Assembly (NCBI GenBank): GCA_039714555.1
Contig: JBDLJB010000016.1
Location: 1 to 50,232, forward strand
Length of the DNA stretch: 50,232 bases
Direction of reading: 5' to 3'
DNA from: Namhaeicola sp039714555
GTDB taxonomy: Bacteria; Bacteroidota; Bacteroidia; Flavobacteriales; Flavobacteriaceae
Shown here: piece after piece, positions 44,590 through 50,232 of the stretch
Position numbering within the stretch: position 1 is the first letter of the stretch
Layout: each line of letters begins with the position of its first letter
Program-made: the position numbers and the translations under genes
The notes under the pieces: generated by a model
Databases searched by the model: none
Seen by the model: the letters and a program-made list of their open reading frames with translations, nothing else
Told to the model about the DNA's origin: nothing

Positions 44590-45135
44590 ATGATTTCAGA
44601 TGATGTAATAGAGCTACAAAAGCTCTTCTATCAAACGCATGATTATTTAGATAGCGAAAAGAAAGATAAAATTTTGGTTTTGGGTATTGGAAATTACCTA
44701 ATGGGTGATGAAGGAGTTGGTGTTCATACTATTCATGCTTTAAGCAAAATTGAATTACCGCATAATGTTGATATAATTGATGGTGGCACAGGAAGTTTTG
44801 ATCTAATGCCAATTCTATCACAATACCCTTTGGTAATATTTGTTGATGCAACAATGGACCAAAAACCTGCCGGTACTATCAATGTGATCTATCCAAAATT
44901 TGCTAAAGATTTTCCAACAGTTCTCAGTGCACACGATGTAGGTTTGAAAGACATGATCGATGCATTGGAGTTTCAAAATGAACTACCAAAAATTATCTTA
45001 GTAACGGTTTCTATAAAGGAAATGATACCTATGACCATTCATCTAACAAAAGACGTAAAAAAGAGCATTCCGAAGGTAGTTAAAAAGATCTCACAAATTT
45101 TAAAAAAAATTCAAATGGTAAACAATAACTATTAG
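44590..45135 (+). CDS. hyaD: Group 1 hydrogenase maturation protease (HyaD/HupD type)
   Basis: A 181-residue nickel-dependent endopeptidase that cleaves the C-terminal tail of the large subunit. Conserved nickel-binding acidic residues are in VLGIGNYLMGDEGVGVH and VFVDATMDQ, with the histidine in SAHDVGLKD. An N-terminal extension of about 28 residues precedes the usual start of the family. It belongs to the group 1 operon and ends shortly before a strong terminator. Confidence 0.92.
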   Translation: MISDDVIELQKLFYQTHDYLDSEKKDKILVLGIGNYLMGDEGVGVHTIHALSKIELPHNVDIIDGGTGSFDLMPILSQYPLVIFVDATMDQKPAGTINVIYPKFAKDFPTVLSAHDVGLKDMIDALEFQNELPKIILVTVSIKEMIPMTIHLTKDVKKSIPKVVKKISQILKKIQMVNNNY

Positions 45136-45158
45136 ATCTATACAATTTTCTCATAGTT

Positions 45159-45191
45159 AAAACCTATTCATATTAATGGATAGGTTTTTTT
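45159..45191 (+). terminator. Terminator after the group 1 structural operon
   Basis: A 12-bp stem with one G-T pair (159-170 with 177-188) and a 6-base loop runs into seven T residues. It separates the structural genes from hypF-hypD-hypE. Confidence 0.8.
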
Positions 45192-45227
45192 GTTTAAAGC
45201 AATTGAAAACACTATTTTTGAGTAAAT

Positions 45228-47519
45228 ATGAAGACATACCATATTCACATCAAAGGTATTGTACAAGGGGTTGGTTTTAGACCTTTTGTTTATAAACTTG
45301 CTATTGAAAAAAACCTAAAAGGCTGGGTTAATAATGCTACTGATGGGGTTCATATTCATATAAATACGAGTAAAGTTATTTCAAAGAACTTTTTACAAAA
45401 TATACTTGATAATCTTCCTCCATTGGCAGTCGTAACAAATTACAGTATTGTAGAAACAAAAAATAAAGTATATCAAAATTTTGAAATAATTAACAGTGTA
45501 AGTCAAACCAAACCAAACATTTTACTCACGCCTGATGCGGCATTATGTAAAGATTGTAAAGAAGAACTTTACGATAAAGATAATAAGCGTAATGAATACC
45601 CATTTATAACTTGTACCAATTGTGGGCCCCGCTATTCTATCATAAATAAATTACCCTATGATAGAATGAATACTTCAATGGATACATTTCAAATGTGTGA
45701 AAATTGTAATGAGGAATATAACAATCCATTAGAAAGAAGACATTTTTCACAAACCAATTCCTGCCCTAATTGTGAAATTGAAATGCAGTTGTTTGAAAAA
45801 GGGATTTTAACTGAAAATTTTACAGATCTCGATTATATAGTCGAAAAATGGAAAGAAGGAAAAATTATCGCCATAAAAGGAATTGGCGGCTATTTATTAA
45901 CCTGTGACGCAACCAATACTATTGCCGTAAAGTTGCTTCGAAAAAGAAAACAACGACCCACAAAACCTTTTGCTTTAATGTATCCAAATATAGAAATGAT
46001 AACTAATGATGTAGATATAATTGAAGATGAAAAAAAGGAATTAGAAAGTATCCATGCACCAATAGTTCTGCTTAATTTAAAACCTAAAAACCAACAAAAA
46101 AATAGTTTTGCTATAAAGGATATTAACAATGGCCTACAACGTATTGGTATTATGTTACCCTATACGCCACTTTATGAATTGTTACTTAAAATATTTAATA
46201 AACCTATTATTGCAACAAGTGCTAATATTACCGATTCTACAATTATTTATCAAGATGGAAAAGCTGTTGAAGAACTTACTAAAATTGCAGATATTATCTT
46301 GATGAATAACCGTGAAATATTAGTACCTCAAGATGATGGTGTAATTCAATTTTCAACGAGATACAGACAAAAAATTACTTTACGGAGATCCAGAGGAAAA
46401 GCGCCTGTTTATATCAATCCTGATTTAGATGTTATAAATAAAACTATTCTTGCTACCGGTTCAATGCTAAAGAGTGTCTTTGGTTTACTGAATCTTAAAA
46501 ATATTTATATAAGTCAATATCTGGGTAATACAGCCAGTTATGATGCACAAGTCAATTACGAAAAAACTTTCAATCATTTTGAGAAGGTTTTTGATACAAA
46601 TATTGATGCGGTTGTGACCGATAAACATCCAGATTATTTTTCTACCAGATTTGGTGGAGAGATCGCTAAAAAAAAGGAGATAAAAAAATTAGCATTACAA
46701 CACCATAAAGCACATTTTTACAGTGTTTTAGGTGAACATAATTTATTAAATAATAATGATAAAATTTTAGGTGTTGTATGGGATGGTACCGGATTGGGTG
46801 ATGATGGTAATATTTGGGGTGGAGAATTCTTTAAATATAAAAAAGGTAAAATTGATCGGATCTTTCATTTGAATGAATTTGAATATATCTTAGGTGATAA
46901 AATGGCAAAAGAACCTAAAATATCAGCAATGGCAATTATGCATCAAGTTAAAGGAGCTGATCAATATTTAAAGCATAAATTTAACGATACCGAGTGGAAA
47001 ATCTATAAAAAACTACTCCAAAAGAATCGTTTAAAAAGTACGAGTATGGGAAGGCTTTTTGATGCTGTTGCTTCCATTTTATTTGATTTTGATTTGCATA
47101 GTTTTGAGGCTGAAGCTTCTATGCAATTAGAAAAAGAAGCTTCTGAATTTTATTATTCTCATAGTATTTCATTAGATGATTCCTATTTAAAAAATCGAAA
47201 TTTATCTGGTAATTTTGTAAATTTCTTAATAGAAAATCTTATTTCCGATCTAAATCAAAATATTGATAAACAATTTATTGCGGTTAAGTTTCATATTACT
47301 TTGGTAGATTATATAATTCGTATAGCACAAAAATTTAAATTCAATAGAATTGCTTTTAGCGGTGGGGTCTTTCAAAATGCTTTGTTAATAGATATGGTCA
47401 TTGAATTAATGAAAGATAACTTCAATTTATACTTTCACAATGAATTTTCACCCAATGATGAGGGAATACCTTTTGGACAATTGATGTATTATACTAATAA
47501 ATTTAATGATAAAAATTAG
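45228..47519 (+). CDS. hypF: Carbamoyltransferase HypF
   Basis: A 763-residue enzyme that makes the carbamoyl-AMP used to build the CN ligands of the NiFe site. Domains in order: an acylphosphatase domain (GIVQGVGFRPFVYKLA, residues about 8-23), two zinc-finger motifs (CKDCKEEL, CTNCGPR, CENCNEEY, CPNC, about 105-185), a YrdC-like domain (about 195-390), and a Kae1-like domain with HHKAHFYSVLGEH and the metal-binding GGVFQN near residue 710. It donates to HypE downstream. Starts 37 bases after the terminator. Confidence 0.95.
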   Translation: MKTYHIHIKGIVQGVGFRPFVYKLAIEKNLKGWVNNATDGVHIHINTSKVISKNFLQNILDNLPPLAVVTNYSIVETKNKVYQNFEIINSVSQTKPNILLTPDAALCKDCKEELYDKDNKRNEYPFITCTNCGPRYSIINKLPYDRMNTSMDTFQMCENCNEEYNNPLERRHFSQTNSCPNCEIEMQLFEKGILTENFTDLDYIVEKWKEGKIIAIKGIGGYLLTCDATNTIAVKLLRKRKQRPTKPFALMYPNIEMITNDVDIIEDEKKELESIHAPIVLLNLKPKNQQKNSFAIKDINNGLQRIGIMLPYTPLYELLLKIFNKPIIATSANITDSTIIYQDGKAVEELTKIADIILMNNREILVPQDDGVIQFSTRYRQKITLRRSRGKAPVYINPDLDVINKTILATGSMLKSVFGLLNLKNIYISQYLGNTASYDAQVNYEKTFNHFEKVFDTNIDAVVTDKHPDYFSTRFGGEIAKKKEIKKLALQHHKAHFYSVLGEHNLLNNNDKILGVVWDGTGLGDDGNIWGGEFFKYKKGKIDRIFHLNEFEYILGDKMAKEPKISAMAIMHQVKGADQYLKHKFNDTEWKIYKKLLQKNRLKSTSMGRLFDAVASILFDFDLHSFEAEASMQLEKEASEFYYSHSISLDDSYLKNRNLSGNFVNFLIENLISDLNQNIDKQFIAVKFHITLVDYIIRIAQKFKFNRIAFSGGVFQNALLIDMVIELMKDNFNLYFHNEFSPNDEGIPFGQLMYYTNKFNDKN

Positions 47520-47582
47520 TTTTTCCTTTCTAAAAATAAATTAAATTTGGAGGAAACTAATAATTAAAAAAAATCAATAAAA

Positions 47583-48683
47583 TTGAAATATTTATCAGAA
47601 TATAGAGATCCAAAACTTGCAAAAAAAGTATTGCAAGAAATTAAAAATACCGTTACAAAACCTTGGAAGATCATGGAAATTTGTGGGGGTCAAACTCATA
47701 GTTTGGTAAAAAACGGTATTTTAAATGTATTGCCCAATGAAATTACCATGCTGCACGGCCCTGGTTGCCCGGTATGCGTTACACCATTGAATTTAATTGA
47801 TAAAGCAATTTATTTAGCCAAAAAGGATAATGTAATTCTTTGCAGTTTTGGCGATATGCTTCGCGTTCCTGGTTCTAAAATTAGTTTATTGGAAGCTAAA
47901 GCCAATGGCGCTGATGTAAGGATTTTATATTCACCATTAGAAGCTGTTAAACTTGCTGAAAAAAATCCCGATAAAGAAGTTGTTTTCTTTGCCGTAGGAT
48001 TTGAAACAACTGCACCTGCCAATGCATTATCAGTAATGCATGCTGAAAAGCTGGGTATAAAAAACTATTCAATTTTAACATCACATGTCTTGGTACCCCC
48101 TGCAATTAAAGCTTTAATGGAAGATCCGGAAAGTACAATTGACGGGTTTTTAGCAGCCGGTCATGTTTGTTCAATCATGGGGTATTGGGAATATTTTCCT
48201 TTGGTAGAAAAATATAAAATACCCATTGTTATAACAGGATTTGAACCTTTGGATATTTTACAAGGTATATTGATGACCGTTAAACAATTAGAAGAAGGTC
48301 GTGCTGAAGTAGAAAATCAATATACCAGAATGGTTAAGGAGAAAGGGAATACATCGGCACAAGAAATTATCAGCCAAGTTTTTGCTACCGGCGATCAATC
48401 CTGGCGTGGAATTGGAAATATTGAAAATAGTGGTTTTCAATTGAATGATGAATATGCAAATTTTGATGCCAATAAAAAGTTTTCAATTGATATTGAAGAA
48501 GCAAATGAGAATCAAGAATGTATCGCCGGTGATATTATGAAAGGACTTAAAAAACCATACGATTGCATTCATTTTGGTAAGGCATGCACACCTCAAAATC
48601 CTTTAGGAGCACCAATGGTAAGTTCGGAAGGTGCCTGTGCAGCTTATTTTAATTTTTCAACCATGTTTAAAAAAATCAACTAA
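47583..48683 (+). CDS. hypD: Fe-(CN)2CO assembly protein HypD, TTG start
   Basis: A 366-residue iron-sulfur scaffold that with HypC assembles the Fe(CN)2CO unit. Conserved cysteine motifs are EICGGQTHS (about residue 34), HGPGCPVCVTP (about 59-69), and the later GHVCSIMG and the four-cysteine cluster region with CIHFGKACTP near the C-terminus. The start is TTG: an in-frame stop at 47565 and the family beginning KYLSEYRD leave no other choice. A GGAGGAAAC sequence 32 bases upstream is too far away to serve it. No hypC lies between hypF and hypD, where it is often found. Confidence 0.93.
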   Translation: MKYLSEYRDPKLAKKVLQEIKNTVTKPWKIMEICGGQTHSLVKNGILNVLPNEITMLHGPGCPVCVTPLNLIDKAIYLAKKDNVILCSFGDMLRVPGSKISLLEAKANGADVRILYSPLEAVKLAEKNPDKEVVFFAVGFETTAPANALSVMHAEKLGIKNYSILTSHVLVPPAIKALMEDPESTIDGFLAAGHVCSIMGYWEYFPLVEKYKIPIVITGFEPLDILQGILMTVKQLEEGRAEVENQYTRMVKEKGNTSAQEIISQVFATGDQSWRGIGNIENSGFQLNDEYANFDANKKFSIDIEEANENQECIAGDIMKGLKKPYDCIHFGKACTPQNPLGAPMVSSEGACAAYFNFSTMFKKIN

Positions 48684-48687
48684 AAAA

Positions 48688-49743
48688 ATGGAAAAAAGTA
48701 TCTTTAAACTTCAATGCCCAATACCAAAATTTGATTTTGATATCATTACATTAGCACATGGTAGTGGAGGACTTTTAACCAATAAATTATTAGAAAGTGG
48801 TGTTTTTGATTTGTTGAAAAATGATGAATTAGACAAACATCACGATGGAGCTTTATTAAATTTTGCCGGCGAAACAGTAGCTTTTTCTACTGATAGTTTT
48901 GTTATTTCTCCAGTGTTTTTCCCAGGGGGTGATATTGGTGAATTAGCGGTAAATGGAACAGTAAATGATGTTGCCATGTGTGGCGGAATTCCTCAATTTT
49001 TATCATTGAGTTTTATTTTAGAAGAAGGTTTGCCCATCAAAGAGTTTTGGGATATTTTAGTTTCTATTAAATACGCTTCCGAAAAGGCAGGAGTTAAAAT
49101 TGTTACTGGTGATACCAAAGTTGTAGATAAGGGTAAAGGAGATAAGATCTTTGTAAATACAACCGGTATTGGAAAATTACACCCTAAAGCAAATATTGAT
49201 ATTAAAAGGATTAAAAAAGGTGATAAAATAATTGTTAGTGATAATATAGCAACCCATGGAACTGCTATTTTATCTGTAAGAGAAGGCTTAGAATTTGAAA
49301 CCACTATTGAGAGTGATACACGTTGTTTAAACCATATAACTAGGCAACTATTGGATAAATTTGGAGAAGATATTCATCTTTTCAGAGATCCAACCAGAGG
49401 TGGTGTTGCCAGCACTTTAAATGAAATCGCAGCCGACAGAGATATGGGCATTGTACTTCAGGATGAAAAACTTCCGGTAGATGATCAAGTAAAAGCTGCT
49501 TGTGAAATTTTGGGATTAGATCCATTATACTCTGCAAATGAAGGTATTTTTATGGCTTTTGTTTCTGAAAATATTGCAGAAGAAATGTTAACAGTTTTAA
49601 AAGGTTTTGAGCATGCAAAAAATGCATCAATCATAGGTGAAGTTGTTGATGATCACAATGGAAAAGTTCTCATTACCAATCCTTTAGGTGGTAAAAGAGT
49701 TGTTCATATGCCTGTTGGCGAGCAATTGCCCAGAATTTGTTAA
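48688..49743 (+). CDS. hypE: Dehydratase HypE
   Basis: A 351-residue PurM-like ATPase that dehydrates the carbamoylated C-terminal cysteine to a thiocyanate, the source of CN. The start is ATG 48688, 4 bases after the hypD stop. AHGSGGLLTNKLL near the N-terminus, the FSTDSFVISPVFFPGGD and FRDPTRGGVASTLNE ATP motifs, and the terminal PRIC (Cys351, modified by HypF) are all present. The protein is complete. Confidence 0.95.
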   Translation: MEKSIFKLQCPIPKFDFDIITLAHGSGGLLTNKLLESGVFDLLKNDELDKHHDGALLNFAGETVAFSTDSFVISPVFFPGGDIGELAVNGTVNDVAMCGGIPQFLSLSFILEEGLPIKEFWDILVSIKYASEKAGVKIVTGDTKVVDKGKGDKIFVNTTGIGKLHPKANIDIKRIKKGDKIIVSDNIATHGTAILSVREGLEFETTIESDTRCLNHITRQLLDKFGEDIHLFRDPTRGGVASTLNEIAADRDMGIVLQDEKLPVDDQVKAACEILGLDPLYSANEGIFMAFVSENIAEEMLTVLKGFEHAKNASIIGEVVDDHNGKVLITNPLGGKRVVHMPVGEQLPRIC

Positions 49744-49780
49744 AAATTTTAAGTTTGATAATAACCTTTAAAGTTCTTAA

Positions 49781-50215
49781 ATGAAAAATATATTAGTTGC
49801 CATCGATTTTGGAGATGAAGAAGAATTAATAGTCCAAAAAGCAATAGAAATCGGAGTTAAATTTAAGTCTAAAATTTGGATCATTCATGCCGCTGCTCCT
49901 GATCCTGATTTTGTAAGTTTTGATGCAGGGCCACAAAGTGTTCGTGATGACAGAGCAAAAACTTTACATGAAGAAAATAAAATTATTGGATTATTAACCG
50001 ACAAAGTTAAAGCAGAAGGGTTAGATGCAACCGGTTTATTAATTCAGGGTTCAACAATTGAACTCATATTAAAAGAATCAGAAAAACTAAAGGCTGATTT
50101 AATTATAATTGGGCATAAAAAACTTGGTTTTTTTGAAAAATTTATAAAAGGAAGTGTTTCCAGTGGTATCCTTCAGAATTCTAAAATACCAATCATGGTC
50201 ATTCCAATTGATTAG
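49781..50215 (+). CDS. Universal stress protein (UspA family)
   Basis: A 144-residue UspA-fold protein. It starts with ILVAIDFGDEEE and ends with the ATP-binding type motif GHKKLGFFEKFIKGSVSSGIL followed by the final strand IPIMVIPI. Those residues suggest an ATP-binding member. It follows hypE by 37 bases and may belong to the same transcript. Usp genes often accompany anaerobic or hydrogen metabolism, but the exact role is unknown. Confidence 0.88.
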   Translation: MKNILVAIDFGDEEELIVQKAIEIGVKFKSKIWIIHAAAPDPDFVSFDAGPQSVRDDRAKTLHEENKIIGLLTDKVKAEGLDATGLLIQGSTIELILKESEKLKADLIIIGHKKLGFFEKFIKGSVSSGILQNSKIPIMVIPID

Positions 50216-50232
50216 AATTAAACCTTTTACTC

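Noticed and set aside
47520..47582. A short hypC gene between hypF and hypD.
   Set aside because: The 63-base gap is too short for a protein of about 75 residues and no MCLAIP-like beginning is present on either strand.
1..50232. CRISPR array, insertion sequence, prophage, integron or toxin-antitoxin module.
   Set aside because: No regularly spaced repeats, transposase, integrase, phage structural gene or recognisable toxin-antitoxin pair was found on either strand.

Overview
The window is AT-rich chromosomal DNA from a member of the Bacteroidota, most likely class Flavobacteriia. This rests on the gene content (a DUF5916 barrel protein, DUF2723 glycosyltransferase, DUF3127, GSA-type aminotransferase, LRR cell-surface protein, many short lipoproteins), on weak or absent Shine-Dalgarno sequences, and on several start-proximal matches to the Bacteroidota -7 element TAnnTTTG. 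I see no prophage, transposase, CRISPR array or rRNA.

Layout. (1) 1-13983: an LRR protein cut by the window edge, lipoproteins, a DUF5916 barrel protein, aroA, a large BNR-repeat protein, a MazG-type pyrophosphohydrolase, aat, a GH16 laminarinase-like lipoprotein, DUF3127 and a flavin reductase. (2) 14045-20886: an orphan histidine kinase, HIT protein and greA, a degenerate Rieske-like lipoprotein, purK, then DUF2797, umuC and SRAP (a probable DNA-damage cluster), and tRNA-Gln. (3) 21091-24171: a large DUF2723 membrane glycosyltransferase. (4) 24478-30725: a same-strand cluster of an XRE-cupin regulator, a KamA-like radical-SAM aminomutase, two CoA-transferase subunits resembling PcaI/PcaJ, a GSA/beta-type aminotransferase and a PcaF-like thiolase. 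(5) 30905-35022: polysaccharide deacetylase, DoxX-like protein, thioredoxin, asd and a U32 peptidase-family protein. (6) 35042-50215: two different [NiFe] hydrogenases with maturation genes, and a universal stress protein.

The most interesting region is (4). The five enzymes line up into a route from an alpha-amino acid through its beta-amino isomer and beta-keto acid to a beta-ketoacyl-CoA that is cleaved by thiolysis. Because the last three proteins resemble the beta-ketoadipate enzymes, the best-fitting substrate is L-2-aminoadipate, a known lysine breakdown product: 2-aminoadipate to 3-aminoadipate to 3-oxoadipate to 3-oxoadipyl-CoA to succinyl-CoA plus acetyl-CoA. The aminomutase keeps the cluster cysteines, the carboxylate arginine and the PLP lysine of lysine 2,3-aminomutase, but seems to lack both aspartates that bind the lysine side-chain amine. 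I know of no characterised pathway of this kind; this is inference from sequence.

Region (6) holds, on the minus strand, a compact NAD-linked soluble (group 3d-type) hydrogenase in which HoxE-like and HoxF domains form one protein and HoxU and HoxY form another, followed by HoxH and its protease; hypA lies just upstream. Divergently on the plus strand lies a Tat-exported, membrane-bound group 1 hydrogenase (small, large, cytochrome b, protease), then hypF-hypD-hypE behind a terminator. hypB and hypC are not in the window. Both hydrogenase operons have a TGA-N6-TCA motif (CRP/FNR-like half sites) centred exactly 33 bp upstream of the centre of a TAnnTTTG-like element, suggesting shared activation, perhaps by low oxygen. 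The cells would oxidise H2 to the quinone pool through the group 1 enzyme and exchange electrons between H2 and NAD(H) through Hox.
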